64,000 nt of DNA, taken from assembly GCF_014695775.1 (NCBI RefSeq), contig NZ_JACJOX010000012.1, forward strand, positions 1 to 64,000, read 5' to 3'. Position 1 is the first letter of the stretch; each line of letters opens with the position of its first letter. Below the pieces are notes generated by a model. It did not search any database and was not told the origin of the DNA. It saw only the letters and a list, made by a program, of their open reading frames with translations. Shown one piece after another: positions 54,350-64,000 of this stretch. Both the position numbers and the translations under genes were made by a program. Source of the DNA: Leptolyngbya sp. FACHB-60 (GTDB lineage: Bacteria; Cyanobacteriota; Cyanobacteriia; Phormidesmidales; Phormidesmidaceae).

Positions 54350-56662
54350 ATGGCAAGTCCATCTCTAAGGGGTGGGGTAAAAGCCCGCTCCCGAATTAAG
54401 AACTTTAGTCTACCGGTGTGGCTCATCCTCATCTGTGTGGTTTCCTTCAGCGTACTGCTGGGCGCTGGAGCCGCTATTTCCAAGTATGCTCCGCCTTATC
54501 CAGCTACCGTTGAGTCGTCTCAGCACGAGGTGGTTTTTACCGGCGCTGATATCGAAAATGGCCAAGTCACCTACCTGGGTCGGGGTGGTCAGCATGTGGG
54601 CAGCATTTGGGGCCACGGCAGCTATTTGGCTCCCGACTGGACAGCGGATGTGCTGCACCGCTGGGGTCTGGCGACCGCTGGGGTGCTCTACGCCAACGAT
54701 CCCAGCTTTAGCCAGGCCGATCTAGAGGCGCTCAGCACCACGGATCGAGCGATGCTGCAAGCCCAGGTGAGCGAGCAGTTTAAGCCCAACCGCTACGACG
54801 CCGATACTGATACCCTACTGCTGACCACCGCCCAAACCCAGGGGCTGAAGCAAGTGTATGGCGACTACCGAGAGCTGCTAGCTCACGGGTCGCGGATTCA
54901 CTCCATCCCCGATGGCTGGTTTAAGAGTGAGCAGGAGATTCGCGACGTCACCTCGTTCTTTACTTGGACGGCTTGGGCGGCCTCGGCCAATCGGCCCCAT
55001 GCGCCCTTTTCCTACACTGCCAACTGGCCCCACGATGACCTAATTGGCAACCAGGCCCCAGGGCAGTTTCTGGTGTGGTCAATTGTGTCGGTGATGGTGC
55101 TGATCTTTGCGATCGCCCTCTTCCTGTTTGTCTACCTCACCCAGGAGGATGCCGAAGAAGTACAGGTGGTAGCTGCATGCCCGGCTATCCGTCTAGCGAC
55201 CCCCAGCCAAAAGGTCACCAGTTTATTCTTTGGCGTGGCGATGGCGCTGTTTGGGGTGCAGATTTTGATGGGCATGGTCACCGCCCACTATGCGGTGGAG
55301 GGCGACGGCTTCTACGGCATTCCGCTACAGCAGTACCTACCCTACGCAGCCTCACGCACGTGGCACCTGCAACTGGCCGTGTTTTGGATTGCCACCTGCT
55401 GGCTGGCGGCGGGCCTCTATTTTGCGCCCCGCTTTGGCAAACAAGAACCGAAGGGGCAAGCGTGGGGCAATGGCGCTCTGCTGGTGGCCCTAACCCTGGT
55501 CGTGGTCGGATCGCTAGTTGGTTCCTGGGCCAGTGTGCAGGGCTTTCTGACCGGCGACAATAGCTTTCTTTTTGGCCATCAGGGCTATGAGTATGTAGAG
55601 CTGGGTCGCCTGTGGCAAGTGTTGCTGATTGGCGGCATGGTGTTTTGGCTGTGGCTAATGTTTCGCGCGCTGCGCCCAGCGCTCATGAACGAGGGCAGTA
55701 AAACTGGGCTGAACCACTTTTTCTTCTACAGTGCGATCACGATTCCGCTGTTCTACGCCTCGGGGCTGATGTACACCAACCACACCCCAGTAAGCGTGGC
55801 AGAATACTGGCGCTGGTGGGTAGTGCACCTGTGGGTGGAGGGCTTCTTTGAGGTGTTTGCCACGGTCACCATCGCCTATCTGTGCAGTGAACTGGGCTTT
55901 TTGAAAAAGTCTTCGGCGCTGCGGGCCACTTACCTGACCACGGTCCTTTATCTGGGCAGCGGCGTGATTGGTACCCTGCACCACCTTTACTTTGCGGGCA
56001 CACCTTCCTTTATTGCTGCCATGGGGTCAGTGGCCTCGGCACTAGAGGTGGTGCCCCTGACGCTGATCGGCTTTGAGGTGGTGAAGACCCTGCGGATGTC
56101 TGACCAGGCCCAAAACTTTTACCGCTGGCCGTTGCGCTTTTTTCTAGCCACCTGTTTTTGGAACCTGGTAGGGGCAGGGGTATTCGGCTTCCTGATCAAC
56201 CCACCCATTGTCCTCTACTACTCCCAGGGCCTCAACACCACGCCCATCCACGCCCACAGTGCCTTGTTTGGGGTGTACGGCTGCCTGGCGATCGCCCTGA
56301 TGCTGTTCTCTCTGCGGGAGATCGTGCCTGATCGTGCCTGGAATGAGAAGCTGCTGCGGTTCTCATTCTGGAGCCTGAATGGGGGCCTGGTGATGATGAT
56401 GGTCTTGGGCCTGATTCCCAACGGCTTTTACCAGCTCGTGCAGTCGGTCAACTACGGTACCTGGTATGCCCGTAGTGCCGAGGTGATTGGCTCCCCCTGG
56501 ATGCGGTGGACGGTGTGGCTGCGCATCCCCGGCGACATTGTCTTCACCCTGGGCGCGATCGCCATCGTGCTGTTTACGGTACGGGCCATCTACGCCATCT
56601 TCCAGCAGCCGACTCAGTTAGGCAATCCCCAAGCGGGAACAACCGTCGAAGAAGGGCGTTAG
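54350..56662 (+). CDS. norB: Quinol-dependent nitric oxide reductase (qNOR)
   Basis: This 770-residue protein is the length of single-subunit qNOR. An N-terminal helix (about residues 20-42) and a 200-residue periplasmic domain with YLGRGGQHVGSIWGHGSYLA and FFTWTAWAASANRP precede a heme-copper-oxidase-like core of about 12 helices. Probable heme/iron ligands: TWHLQLAVFWIATCW, VVHLWVEGFFEVFATV (His and Glu), GTLHHLYFAG (His-His) and IHAHSALFGVYG. It reduces NO to N2O using quinol in the membrane and protects cells against NO; cyanobacterial copies usually stand alone, as here. It ends at a strong terminator. Confidence 0.95.
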   Translation: MASPSLRGGVKARSRIKNFSLPVWLILICVVSFSVLLGAGAAISKYAPPYPATVESSQHEVVFTGADIENGQVTYLGRGGQHVGSIWGHGSYLAPDWTADVLHRWGLATAGVLYANDPSFSQADLEALSTTDRAMLQAQVSEQFKPNRYDADTDTLLLTTAQTQGLKQVYGDYRELLAHGSRIHSIPDGWFKSEQEIRDVTSFFTWTAWAASANRPHAPFSYTANWPHDDLIGNQAPGQFLVWSIVSVMVLIFAIALFLFVYLTQEDAEEVQVVAACPAIRLATPSQKVTSLFFGVAMALFGVQILMGMVTAHYAVEGDGFYGIPLQQYLPYAASRTWHLQLAVFWIATCWLAAGLYFAPRFGKQEPKGQAWGNGALLVALTLVVVGSLVGSWASVQGFLTGDNSFLFGHQGYEYVELGRLWQVLLIGGMVFWLWLMFRALRPALMNEGSKTGLNHFFFYSAITIPLFYASGLMYTNHTPVSVAEYWRWWVVHLWVEGFFEVFATVTIAYLCSELGFLKKSSALRATYLTTVLYLGSGVIGTLHHLYFAGTPSFIAAMGSVASALEVVPLTLIGFEVVKTLRMSDQAQNFYRWPLRFFLATCFWNLVGAGVFGFLINPPIVLYYSQGLNTTPIHAHSALFGVYGCLAIALMLFSLREIVPDRAWNEKLLRFSFWSLNGGLVMMMVLGLIPNGFYQLVQSVNYGTWYARSAEVIGSPWMRWTVWLRIPGDIVFTLGAIAIVLFTVRAIYAIFQQPTQLGNPQAGTTVEEGR

Positions 56663-56702
56663 AGACAACTACTGTAGCGGGAATGAGCTGACCGCAAACA
56701 TT

Positions 56703-56750
56703 TGCCTGAGCAGACTGGGCATTATTTCCCAGGCTGCTCAGGCAGTTTTC
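56703..56750 (+). terminator. Strong intrinsic terminator of norB
   Basis: TGCCTGAGCAG (56703-56713) pairs with CTGCTCAGGCA (56734-56744), with an inner CTGGG/CCCAG extension, followed by GTTTTC. It lies about 40 bases after the stop. The remaining bases to 57000 carry no gene. Confidence 0.85.
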
Positions 56751-57000
56751 TACGCTAGGGCTAGGCTCTCGACCGCTGGGTTTTGAGCGATCTGAGTCTG
56801 TATTCAGAGATCACAGGCGATTAAAAGCCTCACTAATTCTGTCTGGTGGTAACCGTCCCTCCGTGAATTTTAAGCTGAGGAGAGGGTCTCCTGGTGGACA
56901 GCCCAGACGGTCAAGATAGCAGCTGAAACTCATGGCCTTTGTTCTCGATTCCTTGGCTCGAGATCACTTGCCCGGCTGTAGCAGAGCGATTGGTACCCCC

Positions 57001-58752
57001 TTAGGCCGCCAGCATGAGGGGGCTATCTCTGCCGTTGAGAAAGCGGGCCTCAATGTCTGCTGCCGGTAGGGGCTTAGAAAATAGATAGCCCTGCCCCAGT
57101 TCGCAGTTGAGCTGTTGCAGTCGCTCCAGCTGGGGTTGAGTCTCGATGCCTTCGGCGGTGACAGTTAAGCCCAGCTGCTGGCCTAGGGTAATAATGGTAT
57201 CGACGACCTTGTATTTAGAGGTCAAGACTTGGATTTGGCTGGTAAACGATTGATCGATTTTGAGGTCATTGACTGAAAACCGGTGCAGATAGCCCAGGGA
57301 TGAATAGCCCGTGCCAAAGTCGTCGATGCTGATCTGAATCTGCCGCGATCGCAGGGCATCCACCAGGGCAATGGCAGTTTCAGCATTGTCCATAATGGCA
57401 CTTTCGGTAATTTCCAGCTTTAGCCGGGCGGGATTGATGCCGGTGGCGACCAAAATCTGGTCAATATCGTCGAGCAGGGTGGGGCAGGCGAACTGCCGAA
57501 TCGACAGGTTGACGCTCATGGTCAGGTCGCTCCAGCCCTGCTGCTGCCAGCGGTGCAGCTGTTGACAGGCCAGCTTCAGAATCAGCAGTCCCGCCGGCAC
57601 CACCAGCCCGGTGGTCTCCATCAGGGGAATAAACTCGCCGGGGGCGACCAGGCCACGGGTGGGGTGCTGCCAGCGCACCAGCGCCTCTAAGCCGGCAATT
57701 TTGAGGGTTTTGAGGTGGACAATGGGCTGGTAATACACCACAAATTCCTGGCGATCGAGGGCGCGCTTGAGGTCATTTTCGAGGGCCAGGCGATCGACCA
57801 TAATTTGGTGCATTTGCGGGTCAAAAAACTGATAGCTACCCGGCCCCTGCTGCTTGGCCCGGTACATGGCAATGCCAGCGTCCTGGAGGAGTTGCTCGGA
57901 GCATGGGTAGTCGCTGTGACCTAGAACAACGCCTAAACAGGCGGTGATAAAAATATCCAGCCCTGACACGGTAAAGGGGGTCTTAAAGCTGTCTAAAATG
58001 GTCTGGATGAGCAATTTGATACGTTCTATATCGCTGGTCTGGCGCAGCAAAATACAGAACTCGTTACCCCCCAGACAGGCCAGTAGACCGCCCCTGGGCA
58101 CCAGCTGCTGGAGCCGCTCTGCGATCGCTCTGAGCAGCTGGTTGCTTAGGGTGTAGCCAAAGGAACCGCTAATCAGTTTGAACTGGTCGCAGTCGAGGTA
58201 AATCACTGCAAAGGCTGAATTCTCAGTCTGAAGCAGCTCTGTCAGTGTCTGGTTCAGGGCGGCCCGGCTGGGCAACTGGGTTAAGTCATCTTGGAAAATG
58301 ATCGTCCGGAGTTGGGCTGTACGTTCCAGCACCTTGGCTTCGAGCTGGGTGTTGAAGGTTTCTAGCTGCCGATACTGCTCCCGCAGCAGTAGCATTGAGC
58401 GCACCCTGGCGATCAGCTCTAGCCGGTTGATAGGCTTACTAATAAAATCGTCGGCACCGGCGCTAAAGCAGCGAGCGAGGTCCTGTTTTTCACTCAGGGC
58501 TGTCACCATAATGACCGGCAAGGTGGCCCAAGTGGGCGAAGACTTGAGCCGGTGGCAAACCTCAAATCCATCGAGGCCGGGCATCATCACGTCGAGCAAA
58601 ATCAGGTCGGGTTTCAGGTACTCGAGGGCGGCGATCGCCGCTTCCCCCGTGCTGATGTAGTGCAGCTGATAACCCTGGGCGTCGAGCAGGGCGTCGATGA
58701 CATCAAAGTTGTTGGGGTCGTCGTCAACGATCAGGATAGTGGCGGATGGCAT
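57001..58752 (-). CDS. Receiver-GGDEF-EAL cyclic-di-GMP protein
   Basis: The protein has 583 residues. A receiver (about 5-120; LILLDVMMPGLDGF) is followed by a GGDEF domain whose signature is GGNEF (LACLGGNEFCILL), so cyclase activity is doubtful. The EAL domain (about 325-570) keeps EALVRWQHP, NLSIRQF, LEITESAIMD, DDFGTGYSSLGYLHRF, LKIDQSF and AEGIETQ, which supply metal and substrate ligands; it is probably an active phosphodiesterase that lowers c-di-GMP. The start lies inside the end of the upstream hybrid kinase gene (22-base overlap), which likely phosphorylates its receiver. Confidence 0.93.
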   Translation of the reverse strand: MPSATILIVDDDPNNFDVIDALLDAQGYQLHYISTGEAAIAALEYLKPDLILLDVMMPGLDGFEVCHRLKSSPTWATLPVIMVTALSEKQDLARCFSAGADDFISKPINRLELIARVRSMLLLREQYRQLETFNTQLEAKVLERTAQLRTIIFQDDLTQLPSRAALNQTLTELLQTENSAFAVIYLDCDQFKLISGSFGYTLSNQLLRAIAERLQQLVPRGGLLACLGGNEFCILLRQTSDIERIKLLIQTILDSFKTPFTVSGLDIFITACLGVVLGHSDYPCSEQLLQDAGIAMYRAKQQGPGSYQFFDPQMHQIMVDRLALENDLKRALDRQEFVVYYQPIVHLKTLKIAGLEALVRWQHPTRGLVAPGEFIPLMETTGLVVPAGLLILKLACQQLHRWQQQGWSDLTMSVNLSIRQFACPTLLDDIDQILVATGINPARLKLEITESAIMDNAETAIALVDALRSRQIQISIDDFGTGYSSLGYLHRFSVNDLKIDQSFTSQIQVLTSKYKVVDTIITLGQQLGLTVTAEGIETQPQLERLQQLNCELGQGYLFSKPLPAADIEARFLNGRDSPLMLAA

Positions 58753-61700
58753 AGGTCTTCTGGCGGGTTGTGGGGTGGATGGAGTGCGGGGGTGAGCAGG
58801 TGCTGAATAGCAGTGGCTAGCTGCTTGAGTTTCAGCGGTCTGCTCATATGCTGGTTAGCCCCGGCCGCCAGGCAGCGCTCGCGAGCGCTCGCCGACGCCA
58901 GCGCGGCGAGCGCAATGATTGGGCAATCGGCTAGGTGTGGCTCGTCGCGGATACGGCGAATCGCCTCCAGCCCATCTACCTCTGGCAGTTGCATATCCAT
59001 CACAATCAGATCGGGATTTTCTGCCTGGGCCAGAGCTATGGCTGCTTCGCCCTGACGGGCTACCAGCAGGCGATAACCCTTAGCGGTTAGGTAGCTGACC
59101 ACGGAGCTGATCATGGCCTCCTGGTCGCTCGCCAACAGAATTAAGGGGTTTTCATCGGGGATAGCAGGGGCCTCTGGGGTACTGGTGATGGTGGGAGTTG
59201 GACTGGCTGTCCATCGACCTGCCCCAGGCTCGTAGGGCAGGTCAATGGTGAAACTGCTGCCGACACCGACCTCACTAATTAGCCCCACCTGGCCACCGTG
59301 TAGCTCGGTGAACTGTTTCACTAGGGTGAGGCCTAATCCTGTGCCCGCATACTGGCGGTTGAGGGCGCTATCAATCTGAACAAAGGGTTGAAACAGTCTT
59401 TGCTGGTTGTCGGGGGCAATACCAATGCCCGTATCCTTGACGGTAAAACGCATCACGGTCTGGATCGCGTTGCCGTCTTGGCACAACTCTGGCGCGACTG
59501 TCAGGCTAACGCGGCCTCCCTCAGACGTAAATTTGACTGCGTTGGCGAGTAGGTTGATCAAAATCTGGCGCACGCGCCGCTCATCGATCACTAGGTCAGG
59601 CAGATTGGGGAGAATGCAATCCATGAGCTGAATGCGTTTTTTGTGGGCCTGCTGCTGCACAAAGGTCAGGCTTGAATGGCAGAGAGGAGCAATCGCCGTG
59701 GGGGCCATGTGCAGGGTAATCTGACCCGACTCAATTTTGGCCATATCAAGAATGTCGTTGATGAGCGCCAGTAGGTGGGAGGCGCTGGTCTCGACAATGG
59801 TGAGAGCCTTGAGCTGTCGCTCGTTGATAGCGCCAAACACCTGCTCTTGCAGCCCCTCAGTCATGCCCAAAATGGCGTTGAGGGGGGTGCGCAGTTCGTG
59901 GCTCATGTTGGCGAGAAACTCGTCTTTGAGGCGGGTGGCGCGGAGCAGTTCGGCGTTGGTTTGTCGCAGTCTCTCCTCGGCACACTTGCGATCGGTGATA
60001 TTCGCCAGGTAGCCAATGACTTCCTGGGGCTCGCCGTAAATGTCGTAGGCCACCCGGGCTTCATCCTGTACCCACAGGTAATGGCCATCTCGGTGCCGAA
60101 AGCGATACTCCATGGTGTAGCAACCGCGCTCGACAACGGCAGAAAGACCGACCCAAATGCTGTCGGCCTCGTCGGGATGGTAGTACTCCCGCCAATCGGT
60201 AAAGTTGGCAATAAACGCCTCTGACTCGTAGCCCAAGATGTTCGCCATGTTTTGGCTGATAAACGTGGGTCTGTAGTTGCCGGTGGGTTCAACGCTGTAG
60301 ATAACGGCAGGGCTGGATCCGAGTAAAAAGCCTAGGCGATCGCGCAGGCGCTGGTTTTCGGCTTCAATCCGCTGGCGATCACTGACATCGCGAAAAATAC
60401 CCTGCACCACCCGAGTTGTCCCCAGAGTAATGGTCGTCGAGGTAATATCTACCGGAATATGTCGGCCATTGGCGTGCAGGATGGGGATGTTCAAAGCCTG
60501 AAAATAGGGAGTATCAATAGACTCTTGAAAGAGGACAATGAGCTCTGCCTGGTGGTCCGGTGGATGCAGTTGGGATTGGTGCATCTGGGTCAGCTGGTCG
60601 CGACAGTGGCCAAACAGCTCCTCCGCCCGGCGATTCACCTCTAGAATATGGCCCTTCATATCGGCCACCACGATGGCATCGCTGGCACCCTCCATCAGGC
60701 CCCGATAGCGGGCTTCGCGTTCCTCTAAGGCAGCGGTGCGCTCGGCCACCTGCCGCTCTAACGATTGGTTGAGTTCCTTGAGCTGACGTTCGGACTGTTT
60801 GCGATCGCTAATATCGCGTACTAGGGCCAACACCTCATCGTCTCTGTAGGGCACCACCCGCACTTCTTCAATCTGAAATTTCTCTGCTGTGGATAGATCT
60901 TGCTCATAAAACTGAATGGCTTTAGTGGCCAGGGCCTGTTTGATAGCATCGACACGCTGCTGGGCGACCACTGGCGGCAAAGATTCGGTCACATGGGTGC
61001 CGACCAAATCTAACAGAGGGCCTATCACGTGGAAGGTAGGGCTGGCGGCAAACTCTAGGTAGATACCATCTTTACTCAACCGCACCAGTAGATCGGGCAG
61101 GGCCTTCAGTAGAGCCCTCTGTTGGGCCTCGCTCTGCTGGAGGGCTAGCTCGGTGCGCTGGCGTTCGGCTTCGTCGCGTTTACGCTCGCTGATGTCGCGA
61201 ATTAAAAACAGCACCTCATCGTCACCGCACTGCACCGCCCGCAATTCTTCTTGCTGTAGGCGATCACCCACCGGAATCTGCTGCTCGTAGGTTTGCACCT
61301 CATGAGTCGCCAAAGCCTGGCGGATGGCTTGGAGCTTGAGCTCAGCCAGGTCGGCGGGCAACATCTCCGACACATGGCGACCAATTCGACTCCGGGAGGG
61401 AACGACAACATCTAAGGGGTGATTTTGACTTAGCACTTCGCGGTATCGGCCGTCGGCTCCCATGCGGATCAGCAGATCGGGCATGACCGAGAGGATGGCC
61501 CAGCTTTGGGCCTCGCGCTTGGCCAGCAGGCGCTCGGCCAAAAGCCGCTCCTGGGCAGAGGCAATGGTCTGAGCCAGCACCTGCACCATCTGCTGAATAC
61601 TGTCATCCCACACGGCGGATCGGCCCTGGGTGAGAAACCCCACATAACCCACCACTCGAGTCTTGTGAATTAGGGGCACAGACAGCACAGACCCGACGTC

Positions 61701-62870
61701 AAAACTCTGCCAACTGGTGCGATCGGTGGCGTAGTCGACGGGCAGCGCCCCGACCTGGGGCACGTTGACCACCTCCCGCCGAAGCAGCAGCGCGATCGCC
61801 CAGGGAAACGCCGCCGTGGGAATGACATCGGGCGGCTGGCGCACGGTGGTGCAGTCGGGGCGCTGCCACCGGTGGGTGATTTGCATCGTGCCCCCCGGTT
61901 GGGTATCGGCGGCAGTCAGGGCTACCACATGACCGTGGTCGGCCTGAATATAGGTACCAATTTGCTCCAGGGCGCGGGTCACCTCGGTGTCAAACTGGGC
62001 AGCTCTCGCCTCCACAAAGCGCTGGGTTACTTCTATCATCAGGCGATTGAGGTCGCGCTGGCGGGTTACGGTCAGCTCGGCCTGTTTGCGGTCGGTTATC
62101 TCCAGCACCACGCCAAACCACTGCACGTCGCTGTTGGGCAGTCGCTCGGGCTGGCTATGGACCTGAACCCATTTGATCTTGCCCGATGGGGTAACCATGC
62201 GCCATTCTTGGTGCACGGGGGCGAGGGTAGCCGCACTGTGGGCCATGGCCGCATCGGCCCTCGCCCTATCCTCCGGGTGCAATAGGGCGGCGATGGCGCT
62301 AAAGTCGGCCAGGGCGATCGCAACGGGAACTTCGAAGAGGCTAGCCCCGTTGCTGCTTAAGTAGGTCAGCGCGCGATCACCATTGACCCGCAAAACAGCC
62401 GTAAACAGAGTACCCGGCTGGGTCTCTACTAGCTTCTGAAACCGGGCCTCGCTTAGCTGCAAGGCCTGTTCTACCCGCTGGCGATCGCGACGATTTTGGG
62501 CTTCCCGCAGCTCCCGACGCATGATCTCTGGCAGGCGAACCAGGTTGTCTTTCATGATGTAGTTTTGGGCACCGACCTTCATCAGGGCCACAGCCTGCTG
62601 TTCGCTAAGGATGCCGGAGACGACAATAAAGGGCACATCTAGCCCCTGCTCGCGCATGATGGCCAGCGCTGTTGGGGCATCGAACCCCGGCAGGTTGTAG
62701 TCAGAAATGATTGCATCCCAACGGCGAGTCGAGAGCATGTGGCTCAGGTCTGCGGCGGTTTGTACCCGCTCCCAGGCTACCTCTAGGCCATCCCCACGCA
62801 GAATCTCAACGATCAGTAGGGCATCATCTTCCGCATCTTCAACGATTAGAACAGTTAAGACTTCAGTCAT
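58731..62870 (-). CDS. Large hybrid sensor histidine kinase (REC-PAS-GAF-PAS-HisKA-HATPase-REC)
   Basis: The protein has 1379 residues from the ATG at 62870 ([19 protein letters not shown]), preceded by GGAG; the open frame reaches 62903. The domain order is: receiver (about 5-125, [10 protein letters not shown]), PAS, GAF (about 280-450), several PAS/PAC units (about 460-980), HisKA with [14 protein letters not shown], HATPase ([22 protein letters not shown]) and a C-terminal receiver ([19 protein letters not shown]). No membrane helices, so it is a cytosolic sensor. The final 22 bases overlap the receiver-GGDEF-EAL gene, making a phosphorelay to c-di-GMP turnover likely. The signal cannot be deduced. 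Confidence 0.94.
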   Translation of the reverse strand: MTEVLTVLIVEDAEDDALLIVEILRGDGLEVAWERVQTAADLSHMLSTRRWDAIISDYNLPGFDAPTALAIMREQGLDVPFIVVSGILSEQQAVALMKVGAQNYIMKDNLVRLPEIMRRELREAQNRRDRQRVEQALQLSEARFQKLVETQPGTLFTAVLRVNGDRALTYLSSNGASLFEVPVAIALADFSAIAALLHPEDRARADAAMAHSAATLAPVHQEWRMVTPSGKIKWVQVHSQPERLPNSDVQWFGVVLEITDRKQAELTVTRQRDLNRLMIEVTQRFVEARAAQFDTEVTRALEQIGTYIQADHGHVVALTAADTQPGGTMQITHRWQRPDCTTVRQPPDVIPTAAFPWAIALLLRREVVNVPQVGALPVDYATDRTSWQSFDVGSVLSVPLIHKTRVVGYVGFLTQGRSAVWDDSIQQMVQVLAQTIASAQERLLAERLLAKREAQSWAILSVMPDLLIRMGADGRYREVLSQNHPLDVVVPSRSRIGRHVSEMLPADLAELKLQAIRQALATHEVQTYEQQIPVGDRLQQEELRAVQCGDDEVLFLIRDISERKRDEAERQRTELALQQSEAQQRALLKALPDLLVRLSKDGIYLEFAASPTFHVIGPLLDLVGTHVTESLPPVVAQQRVDAIKQALATKAIQFYEQDLSTAEKFQIEEVRVVPYRDDEVLALVRDISDRKQSERQLKELNQSLERQVAERTAALEEREARYRGLMEGASDAIVVADMKGHILEVNRRAEELFGHCRDQLTQMHQSQLHPPDHQAELIVLFQESIDTPYFQALNIPILHANGRHIPVDITSTTITLGTTRVVQGIFRDVSDRQRIEAENQRLRDRLGFLLGSSPAVIYSVEPTGNYRPTFISQNMANILGYESEAFIANFTDWREYYHPDEADSIWVGLSAVVERGCYTMEYRFRHRDGHYLWVQDEARVAYDIYGEPQEVIGYLANITDRKCAEERLRQTNAELLRATRLKDEFLANMSHELRTPLNAILGMTEGLQEQVFGAINERQLKALTIVETSASHLLALINDILDMAKIESGQITLHMAPTAIAPLCHSSLTFVQQQAHKKRIQLMDCILPNLPDLVIDERRVRQILINLLANAVKFTSEGGRVSLTVAPELCQDGNAIQTVMRFTVKDTGIGIAPDNQQRLFQPFVQIDSALNRQYAGTGLGLTLVKQFTELHGGQVGLISEVGVGSSFTIDLPYEPGAGRWTASPTPTITSTPEAPAIPDENPLILLASDQEAMISSVVSYLTAKGYRLLVARQGEAAIALAQAENPDLIVMDMQLPEVDGLEAIRRIRDEPHLADCPIIALAALASASARERCLAAGANQHMSRPLKLKQLATAIQHLLTPALHPPHNPPEDLCHPPLS

Positions 62871-63562
62871 CTTGTCTCCACAACCTTTGAAGACAACCCA
62901 CAACCAAATTTTTATCTCTTCCCTTCATGTTTACTACTTTAAGGGGTGTGGCCAAATTAACCCACGCTAATTGCACTTAAGTTTTGCTAGTTATATTTTC
63001 AGAACTAGATTATTTTGCGTAATTATATCGAGATAGACGGAGGCATAAAATAGATCATAAAATCTGCTTGGCTCTAATAGAAAATACATCCAAAAATAAT
63101 CAAAAAGTCAACGCGCTTCAACTTTATATCAACGATTCCAAAAACTTGCCGGATTTGCGAAAAAGCGTATTCAATGAAAACTGAATCAAGTCTACATAAA
63201 GACATTAAAGCCTTCCAGATTGGCAAACATTGATTGTTTTCCCGGTTTTTCGTGGAGCTTTGATTTGCTCTTTGAGCATCACGCACCCAATTCACAGCGA
63301 CATCTCCGTCTCGCCATTCATACGTGTTGCAGATGACTAATTGGTTCGGCCACCTGTTGAGGCAAGTCCCCACACCAAAGGACTTTCCGCCAGCAAAATG
63401 TCTTAACGCTCTGCTCACTGGCAACAACATGCATCACACCATGCAATGATGCGTCGGTAGACTAATCTACTTAGTGAAAGTATTACTGTCCTGTTCATAG
63501 GCTCAGATCAGGATAAGGAACGATCGCTTATCCCTAGCTAAATTAGATCTCTGACGTCTGCC
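62871..63562. other. 692-base gap, no convincing gene
   Basis: AT-rich from 62900 to 63240. A 118-residue leftward frame (63074-63430) has Cys/Trp-rich, unpatterned sequence and no family likeness; I treat it as non-coding or a decayed remnant. It must hold the promoter of the big hybrid kinase near its right-to-left start. Confidence 0.5.
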
Positions 63563-64000
63563 TTATAAAATTCGCTGCTCAATTGTGCTGGTAGCGTCGT
63601 CTGACGTTAGCGGCTTGTCAAACAAATAGCCCTGCCCGCATTCGCAATGCATAGCTACCAATAAATCGTGCTGCGCTGAGGTTTCTACCCCTTCGGCTAC
63701 CACATTCATGCCCAAAGCGTGAGCCAAGGTAATGATGGCCTGGACGATCGCCATTTTTTCGGTACCGTCTTCTAGTAGCGCAATAAATGATTGATCAATT
63801 TTGAGGGTGTCGAACTTAAACTGGTGCAAATAGTTGAGCGATGAGTAGCCCGTACCAAAGTCATCCATGCTGATCTGGAGGCCCAGCTGCTGAAGCTCAG
63901 TCAGAATAGCGGTGGCTAGACCAGTGTTGCCAATTAAAACACTCTCGGTAATTTCGAGCTTGAGGCGATCGGGAGCGACCTTAGCCGTTTCTAGACAGGT
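63563..64000 (-). CDS. C-terminal part of an EAL-domain phosphodiesterase, cut by window edge
   Basis: The leftward frame is open from the window edge to 63563, about 145 residues. EAL motifs are kept: LKLEITESVLIGN, SMDDFGTGYSSLNYLHQF, TLKIDQSFIALLEDG and VVAEGVETSAQ, then GYLFDKPLTSDD. It resembles the EAL domain at 57001-58752 and is probably an active c-di-GMP phosphodiesterase; upstream domains are outside the window. Confidence 0.92.
   Translation of the reverse strand, partial: TCLETAKVAPDRLKLEITESVLIGNTGLATAILTELQQLGLQISMDDFGTGYSSLNYLHQFKFDTLKIDQSFIALLEDGTEKMAIVQAIITLAHALGMNVVAEGVETSAQHDLLVAMHCECGQGYLFDKPLTSDDATSTIEQRIL

Noticed and set aside
63074..63430. 118-residue leftward frame
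   Set aside because: No domain pattern, odd Cys/Trp-rich composition and no good ribosome-binding site; probably non-coding.

Overview
The window is chromosomal DNA from a cyanobacterium, probably a filamentous Leptolyngbya/Nodosilinea-type organism. The class rests on dense HIP1 octamers (GCGATCGC), phycobiliprotein genes, an IsiA-like chlorophyll protein, a Ycf46-type AAA protein, several multi-PAS/GAF signalling kinases and fairly high GC; the genus is only an impression. Most genes are intact and densely packed. Accessory and decaying DNA lies at about 7-15 kb, 27-31 kb, 45.8-47.3 kb and 52-53.6 kb.

Layout. 0-7 kb: an edge-truncated gene, three small envelope-type genes (DUF948, YtxH, unknown), a beta-helix/SLH protein, a methyltransferase, a GT39 glycosyltransferase and a small secreted protein. 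7.3-14.1 kb: an AAA-type ATPase overlapping a 1690-residue nSTAND-WD40 protein whose ten WD40 repeats are almost identical in DNA, followed by a 12-unit 21-bp minisatellite. This pair is the best candidate for a poorly described conflict or signalling system. 14.3-27.3 kb: a conserved small protein, a DUF433/DUF5615 toxin-antitoxin pair, uvrA, a GT61 glycosyltransferase, a Ycf46-like ATPase, a DUF1361 membrane protein, an S10 peptidase, a TerB-like protein, pyrR and fni.

27.4-31.2 kb: a low-light photosystem cassette (LoLiP type): apcD4-like, apcB3-like and isiX-like genes in one direction. It is bracketed by a decayed copy of the 3' end of a mannitol dehydrogenase gene on the left and the intact gene on the right, both in the same orientation, which looks like an insertion or duplication scar. 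31.2-44.4 kb: a polyol/pentitol utilisation locus with an ABC importer (binding protein, two permeases, ATPase), a mannitol-dehydrogenase-family enzyme, an SDR dehydrogenase, a SorC regulator, a fructokinase, an intradiol dioxygenase, xylulokinase and a type II NADH dehydrogenase. Polyols would be imported, oxidised to ketoses and phosphorylated, with NADH reoxidised by NDH-2.

45-47.3 kb: a PfpI/DJ-1-like protein, then a scar holding a D-arm-less tRNA-Ser fragment, a small gene broken by an amber codon, the head of an SNF2-type helicase, and the head of a TPR/CHAT-type protein joined tail to tail. 47.9-52.1 kb: a CBS-GAF-PAS histidine kinase overlapping a receiver-ATPase protein that lacks the phosphoacceptor histidine. 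52.2-53.6 kb: a pentapeptide-repeat gene with two frameshifts. 54.3-56.7 kb: a quinol-type nitric oxide reductase. 57.0-64.0 kb: a receiver-GGDEF-EAL protein overlapping a very large hybrid kinase, and an EAL protein cut by the window edge.

All functional names come from reading protein sequences by eye against remembered families; no database search was run.
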